Positions 15,783 through 24,625 are shown, counted from the first letter of the stretch. The stretch is DNA of 28,635 nt from Fredricksoniimonas sp964643325 (GCA_964643325.1 CAZXSE010000014.1:1-28635); one strand, 5' to 3'. The notes: generated from the letters alone by a model not told the origin. Translations and numbers: made by a program.

Positions 15783-16643
15783 TTATTTAATATATTTCCC
15801 GATAATGATCTCAAGGTCCTTCTTTTTCTGCGCGGGGATCGCGTCAGGCGCTGTCATGATGGCGCATTTAAGGGCATCAGCGGCGGAGAACTTCTTTTTC
15901 TTGCCGGCTTTCGGTATTGCCAGCTTAAGGACCTTCTTGGCATTCTCGATATTCTTGGTCATGTACTCAATGATCATCTCGACCGTCACAGACCCGTGCG
16001 AATGATGCCAACAGTCATAATCCGTGACCGCGGCTAAGGTGGCATACGAGATCTCGGCCTCGCGCGCGAGCTTGGCCTCGGGCAGGTTCGTCATGCCGAT
16101 GATGTCAGCGCCCCATTCACGATAAAGATTGGATTCCGCCTTGGTCGAGAACTGCGGGCCTTCCATATTAAGGTAGGTGCCGTTCTTGTGGGCCATGGCA
16201 CCAACTTCCTCACAAGCCTCGTATAGAATATCCGCCAGCTCCTCGGCGACCGGCTCGGCCATGGCCACATGCGCCACGATCCCGTCGGTAAAGAATGTCG
16301 TGTGCCGGCGACCTCCCGTACGGTCGATGAACTGGTCGGGGATCACAAAATCCATCGGCTTGATCTGGAGCTTGAGGCTGCCAACGGCTGACACGGAAAA
16401 GATCGCCTCAACGCCGAGCTTCTTCAAGGCCCAGATGTTCGCGCGATTATTGATCTCACTCGGAGAAATACGATGCCCTTTGCCGTGGCGCGGCAGGAAC
16501 ACAACAGGCGTCCCGTCGAGGACGCCCGTCACCAGCTTGTCCGAAGGGTCGCCAAAAGGGGTCTTGACCTCGACCTCTTTCACATCCTGAATGCCTTCGA
16601 TATGATACAACCCGCTGCCGCCGATAACCCCGATCATCGCCAT
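15783..16643 (-). CDS. mtnP: S-methyl-5'-thioadenosine phosphorylase
   Basis: MtnP phosphorolyses methylthioadenosine, a by-product of polyamine and SAM-dependent reactions, to adenine and methylthioribose-1-phosphate. The 286-residue product has the phosphate-site GGSGLY near the start and RHGKGHRISPSEINNRANI, the purine phosphorylase core. It also has the MTAP-type 'GTYLNMEGPQFSTKAES' and 'VTDYDCWH', whose Asp selects a 6-amino purine. These favour MTAP over guanosine/inosine phosphorylase. A lysine-rich segment (AGKKKKFSAADALK) near the C-terminus is an extension relative to the core. AAGGAG 6 nt before the ATG fixes the start. It is flanked on both sides by related long hairpins and no other methionine-salvage gene is in view. 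Confidence 0.95.
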   Translation of the reverse strand: MAMIGVIGGSGLYHIEGIQDVKEVEVKTPFGDPSDKLVTGVLDGTPVVFLPRHGKGHRISPSEINNRANIWALKKLGVEAIFSVSAVGSLKLQIKPMDFVIPDQFIDRTGGRRHTTFFTDGIVAHVAMAEPVAEELADILYEACEEVGAMAHKNGTYLNMEGPQFSTKAESNLYREWGADIIGMTNLPEAKLAREAEISYATLAAVTDYDCWHHSHGSVTVEMIIEYMTKNIENAKKVLKLAIPKAGKKKKFSAADALKCAIMTAPDAIPAQKKKDLEIIIGKYIK

Positions 16644-16675
16644 ATAATTCTCCTTTTATGCAACATTAGTATCTC

Positions 16676-16786
16676 TGTTCATGAGGGCTGAGGCATCTTG
16701 CCGCACCAGAGACCGGCTTTCCTAAATATCATATCATGGTAACCGGTCTCTGACGTGCGTGCAAAATGCCTCAGCCCTCATGAACA
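16676..16786 (-). repeat. Long structured hairpin between proC and mtnP (element 2)
   Basis: Arms at 16676-16701 and 16761-16786 match over 26 bp, except position 22 from the outside, which is a G-U pair in minus-strand RNA. A single-base bulge (16760), a 5-bp stem (16702-16706 with 16755-16759), a 2-nt bulge, a perfect 10-bp stem (16707-16716 with 16743-16752) and a 26-nt loop complete it. It starts 12 nt after the proC stop. No T-tract follows, so it is not a standard terminator. Confidence 0.85.
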
Positions 16787-16798
16787 TCTAAACTATGA

Positions 16799-17578
16799 TC
16801 ACTTCGACAATTGCCGCGCGCGCTGATGCGCTGCTTTCAGCGCCGCCGTAAAGATCCCCGCAACATCCTTTTTCATGAACACATCGATCGCGGCCTGCGT
16901 GGTGCCGCCTTTGGATGTCACCTTCTGACGCAGGACATCCGCATCATCCGCGCTTTTCTCTAAAAGATGCGCGCTGCCCAGCAGCGTCTGATAAACCAGG
17001 GCTTTTGCCTGCGCCTTGTCAAACCCGAGAGAGCGCGCGGCCTTGATCAAAGACTCAACAACAAGAAAAACATACGCGGGTCCGCTGCCGGAAACCGCTG
17101 TGACCGCGTCCATCATCTTTTCCGGGACCATCACGGTCTTGCCGACCGCTTCAAAGAAGCCCTGAACAAGCACCGCGTCTTTGGGCGTGGCCCGCTTACC
17201 GCGGCATATGCCGCTCATGCCTTCATTGATCGTGGCCGGAAGATTAGGCATCACCCGGATAACCTTGGCGCCACCCAGCCTTTTTTCGATCAGCGCTGTT
17301 GTCACGCCGGCGGCAATGGACACGATCAGTTTATCGCGCACGCCCGCCGCGCGCAGCTCCGCCAGCACTTCCGGCAACTCCTGCGGCTTGACCGCGAGGA
17401 TAACAACATCCGCCGCGCGGACCGCGTCAAGAAGCATGGCGCAGGTGATACGGTATTTTTTCTTCAGCAAAGCCTGGCGCTCGGGCCGGGGCTCGCACAC
17501 ATAACACACGTGCCGCGTGTGAAGCCCGGCGAGGATCGCTTCGCCCATATTGCCGCAACCAATGAAAGCTATTCTCAT
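16799..17578 (-). CDS. proC: Pyrroline-5-carboxylate reductase
   Basis: ProC reduces 1-pyrroline-5-carboxylate to proline using NAD(P)H, the last step of proline synthesis. The 259-residue product has an N-terminal Rossmann fold with GCGNMGEAILAGL (residues 7-19), 'DVVILAVKPQ', 'SIAAGVT' and 'RVMPNLPATINEGMSGI'. The C-terminal dimer domain carries the signature 'AVSGSGPAYVFLVVESLIKA', followed by 'KVTSKGGTTQAAIDVF'. Length and motifs are typical. GGAGG just upstream of the ATG supplies the ribosome-binding site and is itself part of the hairpin repeat region 17579-17706. The adjacent yggS is a frequent ProC neighbour in bacteria. Confidence 0.96.
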   Translation of the reverse strand: MRIAFIGCGNMGEAILAGLHTRHVCYVCEPRPERQALLKKKYRITCAMLLDAVRAADVVILAVKPQELPEVLAELRAAGVRDKLIVSIAAGVTTALIEKRLGGAKVIRVMPNLPATINEGMSGICRGKRATPKDAVLVQGFFEAVGKTVMVPEKMMDAVTAVSGSGPAYVFLVVESLIKAARSLGFDKAQAKALVYQTLLGSAHLLEKSADDADVLRQKVTSKGGTTQAAIDVFMKKDVAGIFTAALKAAHQRARQLSK

Positions 17579-17706
17579 GCCCCTCCCCCTTGCCCCCTCC
17601 CACGCCTCGCGGGGAGGGGAATATCTTTGTTATCCCTCTCCCATATCTTACGAGGAGGGGAATATCTTTGTTATCCCTCTCCCATATTTCTCGGGAAGAG
17701 GGAATA
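17579..17706. repeat. Tandem array of about 41-bp GC-rich hairpin repeats between yggS and proC
   Basis: The junction 'ggggaatatc' recurs at 17617 and 17658, with a partial copy near 17701, giving a 41-42 bp period. Each unit contains a pyrimidine run such as ccctctccc and a matching purine run such as gggaaggg or gaggagggg a few bases later, so each can fold into a hairpin. The block fills the whole gap between yggS and proC and overlaps the proC ribosome-binding site. It resembles dispersed palindromic (REP-like) repeats. Confidence 0.8.
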
Positions 17707-18396
17707 TTACTTAAAAATGGCTGAGCCGATGCGCACCATGGTCGCGCCTTCTTCGATCGCGATCTCGTAATCACCGCTCATGCCCATGGACACATGCTCC
17801 ATGGCAACACGGGCAGAACCCGCGTGCGCTTTTTTCACCCGGTCGAACATTCCTTTCAACCGCCGGAACACATCCCTGATCAACATCTGATCGCCGGTCA
17901 AGGGCGCCATGGCCATCAATCCCCGCGTGCGAATATGCGCGCAACTCTCCAGATGGTCCGCAAGCCCGTCGAGCTCACCCTCCGGCAGGCCGAACTTCTG
18001 CTCTTCCCGCGCCACATCGACCTGGATGAGAATGTCCTGGACCTTACCAGCCGCGGCCGCGCGCTTGTCGATCTCATCCGCGAGCTTCATGCTGTCCACC
18101 GATTGGATCAGATCAAAGAGCATGACCGCGTCCCTGGCCTTGTTCGACTGCAAATGCCCGATCAGGTGCTTCGTGACGGGGCGCCCGCCGAATTGCAAGA
18201 GCGGGAACTTTTCAGCAGCCGCCTGAACGCGGTTCTCGGCAATATGTAAAAGCCCGGCAGCCACGGCCTCATTGACCGCCGCGGCATTGGAATATTTCGT
18301 CACACCGACGACAATGACCTCGCGCGGGTCGCGGCCCGAACGCAGGCACGCGGCCCCCACCCGTTCCATGACCGCCTCAAGATTGGCCCGGAGCAT
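17707..18396 (-). CDS. YggS/PLPBP-family pyridoxal phosphate homeostasis protein
   Basis: The 229-residue product belongs to the single-domain alanine-racemase-fold family that binds PLP and influences vitamin B6 and amino-acid homeostasis without known enzyme activity. PLP-binding Lys34 is in VVGVTKYS. Also present are 'AENRVQAAAEKFP', 'KHLIGHLQSNKAR', 'IQSVDSMKLADEI', 'HVSMGMSGDYEIAIEEGATMVRIGSAIF', all typical. I chose the ATG at 18396, which matches the family N-terminus (LRANLEAVMERV) and overlaps the response-regulator gene by 20 nt. A start at 18429 would add 11 non-family residues. Its proximity to proC is common in bacteria. Confidence 0.94.
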   Translation of the reverse strand: MLRANLEAVMERVGAACLRSGRDPREVIVVGVTKYSNAAAVNEAVAAGLLHIAENRVQAAAEKFPLLQFGGRPVTKHLIGHLQSNKARDAVMLFDLIQSVDSMKLADEIDKRAAAAGKVQDILIQVDVAREEQKFGLPEGELDGLADHLESCAHIRTRGLMAMAPLTGDQMLIRDVFRRLKGMFDRVKKAHAGSARVAMEHVSMGMSGDYEIAIEEGATMVRIGSAIFK

Positions 18397-18751
18397 GGAG
18401 CACTTCTTTGATCTTGAACAAAAAATCATCGAAACGCAAAGGCTTGACCATGTAAGCCTTCACGCCATGGCGCTTGAAAATAGGCTCCATGGAATTATAA
18501 GCGGTCAGGATGATCACGGGCGTTTTTGTTGCCCCTTCGATCTTCTGGCGTTCGGCCATGAACATGTAGCCGTTCATCTTCGGCATTTCAATATCAAGGA
18601 CGATCAGATCGACAGGCCCCTGGCGCAGTACTTGCAGGGCTGCTTCGCCGTCCCCGACGCCAATGGCCCTATAACCTTCCTGGATCAGGCGGCGCGTGGC
18701 AATATCAACGACAACATCCTCGTCATCAACGATCAAAATGGTCTTGGGCAT
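18377..18751 (-). CDS. Single-domain (CheY-like) response regulator
   Basis: This 124-residue protein consists only of a receiver domain. Visible residues are the acidic pocket DDED (9-12), phospho-acceptor Asp53 in LIVLDIEMP, Thr83 in ILTAYN and Lys103 in MVKPL. There is no DNA-binding or enzymatic output domain, so it should act by protein-protein contact or as a phosphorelay intermediate. No histidine kinase lies nearby. It starts 7 nt after the addB stop and its end overlaps yggS, so it is co-transcribed with a DNA-repair nuclease and metabolic genes. The partner is unknown. Confidence 0.93.
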   Translation of the reverse strand: MPKTILIVDDEDVVVDIATRRLIQEGYRAIGVGDGEAALQVLRQGPVDLIVLDIEMPKMNGYMFMAERQKIEGATKTPVIILTAYNSMEPIFKRHGVKAYMVKPLRFDDFLFKIKEVLHAPGQS

Positions 18752-18758
18752 AATCTGA

Positions 18759-21554
18759 TTATATAGTCATCCCGGTATTTTTCAACTCGTCATCCACAAA
18801 AGGTTGCTCTGGGTCCAGGATCTCCCGCATCATGGCATCAAGGGCGCGCCAATAAGGTTCGAGCGCCTCTTTCGCGGGGGCAGGCCGGAATTTATCCGTG
18901 AAGAAAGGTTCGATCGCGGCATCCCGCAGGCTATAAAGCCCGGCATTGACCACGGGAACGCCCAGATCCCCGGCCACAAGATGCATATACAACGGAAGCT
19001 GGAACGAGCCGACCAGCCGGAAGACCTCTTCCCGCGAGGGGTTATCCGAAAGGGCCAGCGGCCTTGCGGGAAGTTTGTCCGCCATGCCGGTCTTATAGTC
19101 CAGGACCATGATGCCGCCCCCGTGCGTCTCCTCGATACGGTCCACGCGCGCCTTGAACCGGACATTCCCGGCTGAAAGCGCAACGCTCCCCGTAATATCC
19201 TTCTCGAGCGCGACCAGGCGCGCGATACCAGGCGCGCGTTCACGCTCCGCTTCGAGGAAAGCGCGTAATTTATGTTCCATGACCCCGCGCACCAGAAAAG
19301 CATCCGAACGCATGCGGCGGGAAAAAGCCTCGGCGAACGAGCGCTCGAACACGGACCAGAACTTTTTCTCGAAGGCCGCGTCAAGTGCGATGGGGCCGCC
19401 CTCGAACGGCTTATAAACCTCCTCGAGGAACCCGTGCAGGAACGTGCCGATGAACGCGGCGTCAGGCTCGTCGAGAAGATCTTCCTGCTCCCGAAGGCCC
19501 AGGACATATGTCATATAGAATGTGTAGGGATTGGCCACATACGCGTTGATGCTGCTCGCCGAAAAAGTGAACTCCTTGAGGAACTCCATCATCTTCGGGG
19601 TTTTGCGCGCCTCGCGCAGGAACAGCCCGCCTTGCGCCGCCGCGACACGAAAACCTCCCCGCAATGTCGGATAAGGCTCAAGCTTTCCGGCCTTCTGCTG
19701 TTTTTCCCAGATCAACTCCTCGAGAAACCGGCTCGGCTCCTTTTCCCGGTTCTTCTGGTAGATCAGGTGCACGGACTTCGCCGACGATATGACGCGCATG
19801 AACTGATAACGCTGGATCTCCTCCTCAAGTTCAAAGCGGTCGAGCCCAAGCAGCGCCATGACCTCGCGCGGGATGAGCGAAGCGCGCGCGTCGATCTTCG
19901 GCAACACGCCTTCGTTAACATCCATGACGATGACATGGTCGAAATCCAGGGACCGCGTCTCAAAAAGGCCGAGCACCTGCAAGCCCTGCAAGGGCGTGCC
20001 GGAAAAACTGATCATCTCCTGCGCCATCAGCCCCTCGAAGATCCGGCATATCTGATCAAAAGCAAATATCTCACCCGCGAACGACGACCCCTTCAACTCA
20101 TCGCATATCTCGCCCATGCGGGAAGCCAGATGGATGTTGAGCGGATAATGCCCCAGGGCTCCGGAGGCGGTAAGCTCCTGGAGAAAAGCCTCCAGCACAG
20201 TGGCAAAGGCCCCGATATCAACGGCCTTGTCCCATGGCGTAAAGAACAATCCGTGCGCCCGGCGCAACAGGCCCGCCGCATCCCCGGCAGCATCAACGAT
20301 CGCCGGCTCGCGCTCAAGGTCCTCGAGCGCGATGAACAGCTGGCCCGAGATATCACCGCTGACGCGCCCTGTGAGGATCCCTTCCAGCTGATGCGCGACC
20401 TTGCGCGCCGCGTCCGGATCCGACGGGATCAGGGCCGCCTTCGCCAAAGGATGCGTCATGACAGCAAGGTAATCCCTGGCATAATAACGGCCGTCGCGCC
20501 GTGAAAGCCTGGCCCGGAAAACATCCTTGAGCAGGAAATAAAGGCTGGCGCGCTGCAACGGATACCCCATGGACACATTCAGCCCCGTCATGTCGCCCGG
20601 CAGCGCTGACAGCAAAGGCCCAAGCGCTCCGGCGTCAGGAAGCACAATAACGGTCCGGTCTCCCTCGGGCACAGCCTTGAGAATGTCGCGCGCGATCGCC
20701 GCTTCACCGTGCACATCGAACGCCGAATACGCCTGCAAGTCAAATGTCGTCGGAGTCGGCACAGGGCCTTCCCGCAGGGGCGCGGCAAAAGTACGGGCAA
20801 TGCGATCGAGCACCGGCCATTTGGTCTGATCACCCTGAAAAATAAGGGTGGCTTTACCGGTGCCATGCAAATGCCGGATGAGCGCTTCTTCACTCTTATG
20901 AAAATAGAAAAAGTTCGCCACAATGATCTCGTCGTAACGCGACGCGTCCCATTGTCCGGCATTCCGGCCCGCCTGCAGGTACTGCAGTCCTCGCGTCGTC
21001 CGGCCATCGCGGGCAAGCCGGTCGTGAAATGCCCGGCGCAGGAGCAGGACCTTCTGGAGCAGCGCATTGATATTCTCCGGCACAGGAAAGCCGATGCGCG
21101 CGCTGTCCTGGATATTCCGCAGCGCCTCATCCGGAACATCCTCCAGGTCAAGCTGCTGGATAAAGTCCAGGATATCCCCCGCCCATGGAAGGAACGACGC
21201 AAAATCCCGACGGCCTTCCAGAAGATCCGGGGCCAGTTCCCGGACAAGAGTGTAGATATCAAACTTGTCCTGAAGCGCACCTGCCATCCGGCACGCGCTG
21301 CGCGCGCTACGCGCGCCGGCAGCACCCGCGACCTCCGCGACCAGCTCGTCGATCGTGTACATGCACGGCGGCACGAAGGCCGCGCCGATCCGGCGGGCAA
21401 GCGCGCGTTTCAGGAAATGCGCGGGGCGTTTCCCGCCGAAAACGACCGCCACACGGTCCAGGCCGCGGCCGCGGGCAAGATGCTCCCGCTCGATGTAAGC
21501 GGCCAGCTCGTCGATAAAAGACCTGGTGATGTCGAGGGTGAATATCCGTGCCAT
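18759..21554 (-). CDS. addB: AddB-type PD-(D/E)XK exonuclease/helicase-like subunit, lacking the Fe-S cysteines
   Basis: This is the 931-residue partner of the adjacent AddA-like helicase in double-strand-break end resection. The N-terminal helicase-like part has no Walker A (it reads VAVVFGGKRPAHFLKRAL), as in alphaproteobacterial-type AddB. The middle carries 'LFETRSLDFDHVIVMDVNEGVLP' and 'RYQFMRVISSAKSVHLIYQ'. The C-terminal nuclease has SINAYVANPYTFYMTYVLG, GTFLHGFLEEV (His near 706), RVDRIEE and MVLDYKTG (Asp-x-Lys near 818). The protein ends in FVDDELKNTGMTI with no cysteine, where many AddB proteins have an Fe-S cysteine cluster. Its ATG overlaps the addA stop (TGATG). Confidence 0.88.
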   Translation of the reverse strand: MARIFTLDITRSFIDELAAYIEREHLARGRGLDRVAVVFGGKRPAHFLKRALARRIGAAFVPPCMYTIDELVAEVAGAAGARSARSACRMAGALQDKFDIYTLVRELAPDLLEGRRDFASFLPWAGDILDFIQQLDLEDVPDEALRNIQDSARIGFPVPENINALLQKVLLLRRAFHDRLARDGRTTRGLQYLQAGRNAGQWDASRYDEIIVANFFYFHKSEEALIRHLHGTGKATLIFQGDQTKWPVLDRIARTFAAPLREGPVPTPTTFDLQAYSAFDVHGEAAIARDILKAVPEGDRTVIVLPDAGALGPLLSALPGDMTGLNVSMGYPLQRASLYFLLKDVFRARLSRRDGRYYARDYLAVMTHPLAKAALIPSDPDAARKVAHQLEGILTGRVSGDISGQLFIALEDLEREPAIVDAAGDAAGLLRRAHGLFFTPWDKAVDIGAFATVLEAFLQELTASGALGHYPLNIHLASRMGEICDELKGSSFAGEIFAFDQICRIFEGLMAQEMISFSGTPLQGLQVLGLFETRSLDFDHVIVMDVNEGVLPKIDARASLIPREVMALLGLDRFELEEEIQRYQFMRVISSAKSVHLIYQKNREKEPSRFLEELIWEKQQKAGKLEPYPTLRGGFRVAAAQGGLFLREARKTPKMMEFLKEFTFSASSINAYVANPYTFYMTYVLGLREQEDLLDEPDAAFIGTFLHGFLEEVYKPFEGGPIALDAAFEKKFWSVFERSFAEAFSRRMRSDAFLVRGVMEHKLRAFLEAERERAPGIARLVALEKDITGSVALSAGNVRFKARVDRIEETHGGGIMVLDYKTGMADKLPARPLALSDNPSREEVFRLVGSFQLPLYMHLVAGDLGVPVVNAGLYSLRDAAIEPFFTDKFRPAPAKEALEPYWRALDAMMREILDPEQPFVDDELKNTGMTI

Positions 21555-24500
21555 CAGACCGTCAGGACCTCCCGCGTTGCAATGAACAGCAAAAACCCTT
21601 TGACCTCACGCCGCGGATAAACCTCGCGCAGGATGCCAATGTACTCGCGCACCTGCGCAACCCCCGCCGCCTCATCCGCGCGGCTCGTCTTGAAATCAAT
21701 GACCCACACCTCGCGTTCAAAGACAAGGACCCTGTCCATGCGGCGCGAGCAGCCAGCGCGATCCACGAACTCCTGTTCCACCAGGACCTGAGCGCCCGGC
21801 GCTTCAACAAAAGGCCGGATGCGAGCATCGGCCAGAAAAAGTTCCAATTCCTGCCGCATTTCCGGTGTCAGGCCGCTGCTATCGCCGGCAAGGGCGGCAT
21901 GAAAAGCCTTACCCCGCTCGCGGTGCCGGCGGCTTGTCAGCGTGCTCTCGTCCATGAACTCATCTTTCAGGAAAGCCATCCAGTCACGGCACGCAGGCGG
22001 AAGGAGTTCACGGGGAGCGCCCGCAGGCTCCGCGGCAATGTTGGGATACGCGGGCGCCGGATCTCCGGCGGCATACAACCGCTCGGGGACCAGATAGAGC
22101 GCCAGATTAACGCCGCTGCCCGCGCGCGGAGGGATGAACAAATGCATTTCACACGCGGCCCGTGTCAGCGCGACATAAACATTATTGAGCTCAGCAAAGA
22201 ACAGCCCCATCTTCTCCTCGACGGCCAGCTCCTGAGCCAGCGCACAATGACGGGTGTGATGTTCATTGAAATGATAAAGCTTCAATCCGTCTTCTTCGGG
22301 GCACAAGGTGTACATCAGGGCTTTTCTCTGCCCCGAACGCGACCGCGTCAATGAAATGCTCAAGAACGGCACGATCACCGCGGAGAACCCGAGCCCTTTG
22401 GCCTTGTGCACGGTCATGACCTGCACTGCGTCGGAGGCAACCACGTCCACATAAAGGCTTTCCCCTTCAAGATCGTCATAATACGCCAGGAAAGACGCCG
22501 CGTCCGGACACTCCTCTTCATTCTTGCCGATGAGGCCAAGAAAATGCATGAGAAAGCCCTGATCATCCGGAAAATGTTCCAACGCGCCCGTCACGCGATA
22601 GAAGCTCGCCACGGTCTCGTAGAGCGGATACATGCCGGCCGCGTTGAAGAACGGCTCGAGGAGGCGCTGCCACCAAGACGGGAATGCGGCGCGGAACTGC
22701 TCGTACAAAGGCCCTTTTTTCATCTGCCGCCAGTCCAGCAAAGCGTCGCGCAAGTCATCCTGGAACATGCCGCTCGCCGCCGCAAAGATCCGCCCCTGGA
22801 TGAATTCGCCGAACGCCGCATTATCGGCGGGCGATGCCAGAAAGCGCAGGAATGCCGCCACCTCGCCGACCAGCGGATGCTCCCTGATATTAAGTGTCCT
22901 CTCCGACGACGAAGGAATGCCCTCTTCCAGGAGCCAGCGCGTGACACGCTCAACCTCGTCGTTCTTGCGGACCAGGATAGCGATCTCGCGCCAGGCAAAA
23001 CGCGACTTCAATTCCCGAAGCCGCGCCATGACCCGCGGCCTGGCCGCGGCATAAACTTCGTCCTTGCCGTCCCCGTCAAGGCGTTCGACGCGCACGCACC
23101 CGCCGGGCCGGGACGCGAGCGCCTCCTGGCGGGCCCCGCCGTAAACACGCTGCAGTTCGGCAATATCCTGAGGCCGCACCGGCAACAGAGGCTTGTCATC
23201 CCCTTCTCCGGCGCGCATGAGCGCGGCAAGGTTCGCAATGGAAAAGATCTCGTTATTGAACGCGACAATGCGTTCATGGCTGCGACGGCTGATAGTAAGC
23301 GGTTCGGACCGCAAATGATAGCCCTCGGCGTACTGCGCGCGGATGTCGTCAAAGAGCCGCGTCTCTCCGCCGCGGAACGAATAAATAGCCTGTTTCTTGT
23401 CCCCCACATAAAAGAGCGAGCCGCCGCGGGCGATCGCGTCCTCGGGAAGCATGCGCAGATTTTCCCACTGCAGAAGGCTCGTGTCCTGGAACTCGTCGAA
23501 AAGATAATGCTCAAAACGCACGGCCAGGCGGTAATACAGCTCATCCGGCGAAAGGCCCTGCTCGTGCACGGCCTTTGCCATGGCATTAAGGCTTGCCAGA
23601 AAAACAATGTCATCCCGACGGCAGGCGGCATCCAGCTTCTCCCGCACGCGCGCAAAGATCTCCAGGTAAGGATCATAAAGATGCTCCACCTCGGCGCGCG
23701 CGGCAGATGCCAGCGCTTTTTGTATCAGGGCCCATTGATCCTCATGCCAGGCCTCGAGCACCATGCCCTTCTTAGGTTGAATGGGCTTGCCTGCGTCGAA
23801 ATAAGATGAAAGCCCTGCCGCGAAACGGAACCCTTTGCGGTGGTCGGCCACGAATTTTCGCATGCTCTTTTCAAAAGTCGCGTGTGCGCCGCGGGGCATG
23901 CGCTCCACCAGATCACCCACAAGCCCGAGGACACCGGTCTTGATCTTGAGGATATCTTCGGGCCTGACACCGCCGCGGACAAAGTCCCTCGCATAAGTAT
24001 TGTGCTCGCCGAAAAGCTGCTCGACAGTATCCAGGATAACGTCCCTGGGAAGCCAGGCGGAACGGGATTCGACCAGGAGCATGCTGACGAGAAAGTCATC
24101 GAACGCCTTCCTGACCGCAGGCCGGGACGACGCTTCGTCGATCAGCGCGTCGAGGGCCGCCGCCAAATACTCCCGGGAGCGGGTCTTGATGCGAAAATCC
24201 GCGGTCAACCCGATCCGGAAAGCTGATGTGACGAGCAGGCCGTTGATGAACTTGTCGATGGTCTGGACCTGGAAAAAATTATAATGCCGCAGGATCGTGT
24301 CCATGACCTGCGCCGCGGCCTCACGCGCCCGGGCGGGCGTCATGGTGATGGGGCCAATGATGCCATCGCGCTCGGCATCATTCATCACACCCAGCGCAAG
24401 CTGTTTCAAGAGCGTGATGATGCGCTCTTTCATCTCGAATGCCGCTTTATTGGTGAATGTGATCGCAAGGATAGTGTGGACCGGCGGTGCGCCCCTAGCG

Positions 24501-24625
24501 CGCGTCAAATGCAGAATGAGCTGGACATAACGCTTCGCCAGCGCGTAGGTCTTGCCAGACCCGGCGGAAGCTTCAACAACGCGAACTTCAGGTGAAGGAA
24601 AAGACTCTTTTGCGGCGGGGTTCAT
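21554..24625 (-). CDS. addA: AddA-type UvrD/Rep-family helicase-nuclease
   Basis: This 1,023-residue protein is the motor-nuclease subunit of an AddAB complex that resects DNA breaks for recombination. Helicase motifs are Walker A ASAGSGKT (19-26), 'ITFTNKAAFEMKERI', Walker B YLFDEFQDTS (near 377), 'VGDKKQAIYSFRGGE', 'VMTVHKAKGLGFSAVIVPF' (near 740) and 'NNVYVALTRA'. The C-terminal RecB-type nuclease has GKAFHAAL, RRMDRVLVF and VWVIDFKTSRAD (near 977). I chose the ATG at 24625, whose ATGA overlaps the stop of the preceding gene. An upstream start at 24796 would lie entirely inside that gene in another frame. Confidence 0.95.
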   Translation of the reverse strand: MNPAAKESFPSPEVRVVEASAGSGKTYALAKRYVQLILHLTRARGAPPVHTILAITFTNKAAFEMKERIITLLKQLALGVMNDAERDGIIGPITMTPARAREAAAQVMDTILRHYNFFQVQTIDKFINGLLVTSAFRIGLTADFRIKTRSREYLAAALDALIDEASSRPAVRKAFDDFLVSMLLVESRSAWLPRDVILDTVEQLFGEHNTYARDFVRGGVRPEDILKIKTGVLGLVGDLVERMPRGAHATFEKSMRKFVADHRKGFRFAAGLSSYFDAGKPIQPKKGMVLEAWHEDQWALIQKALASAARAEVEHLYDPYLEIFARVREKLDAACRRDDIVFLASLNAMAKAVHEQGLSPDELYYRLAVRFEHYLFDEFQDTSLLQWENLRMLPEDAIARGGSLFYVGDKKQAIYSFRGGETRLFDDIRAQYAEGYHLRSEPLTISRRSHERIVAFNNEIFSIANLAALMRAGEGDDKPLLPVRPQDIAELQRVYGGARQEALASRPGGCVRVERLDGDGKDEVYAAARPRVMARLRELKSRFAWREIAILVRKNDEVERVTRWLLEEGIPSSSERTLNIREHPLVGEVAAFLRFLASPADNAAFGEFIQGRIFAAASGMFQDDLRDALLDWRQMKKGPLYEQFRAAFPSWWQRLLEPFFNAAGMYPLYETVASFYRVTGALEHFPDDQGFLMHFLGLIGKNEEECPDAASFLAYYDDLEGESLYVDVVASDAVQVMTVHKAKGLGFSAVIVPFLSISLTRSRSGQRKALMYTLCPEEDGLKLYHFNEHHTRHCALAQELAVEEKMGLFFAELNNVYVALTRAACEMHLFIPPRAGSGVNLALYLVPERLYAAGDPAPAYPNIAAEPAGAPRELLPPACRDWMAFLKDEFMDESTLTSRRHRERGKAFHAALAGDSSGLTPEMRQELELFLADARIRPFVEAPGAQVLVEQEFVDRAGCSRRMDRVLVFEREVWVIDFKTSRADEAAGVAQVREYIGILREVYPRREVKGFLLFIATREVLTV

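Noticed and set aside
15646..16786. Integron attC sites or simple intrinsic terminators as an explanation for the two long hairpins
   Set aside because: The GTTRRRY/RYYYAAC core sites are missing and mtnP is a normal housekeeping gene. No T-tract follows element 2.
17579..17706. CRISPR array
   Set aside because: Units are adjacent with no unique spacers and the period is only 41-42 bp. No cas genes are present (AddB resembles Cas4 nucleases only at the fold level).
17427..17774. A 115-codon minus-strand frame spanning the hairpin repeats
   Set aside because: It reads through the tandem repeats and overlaps yggS and proC in a different frame. It is a repeat-derived artefact.
22406..23809. 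Long plus-strand open frames opposite addA and addB (also 19272-20504 and 20709-21620)
   Set aside because: They are antisense to intact helicase and nuclease motifs and show no recognisable domain or ribosome-binding site.
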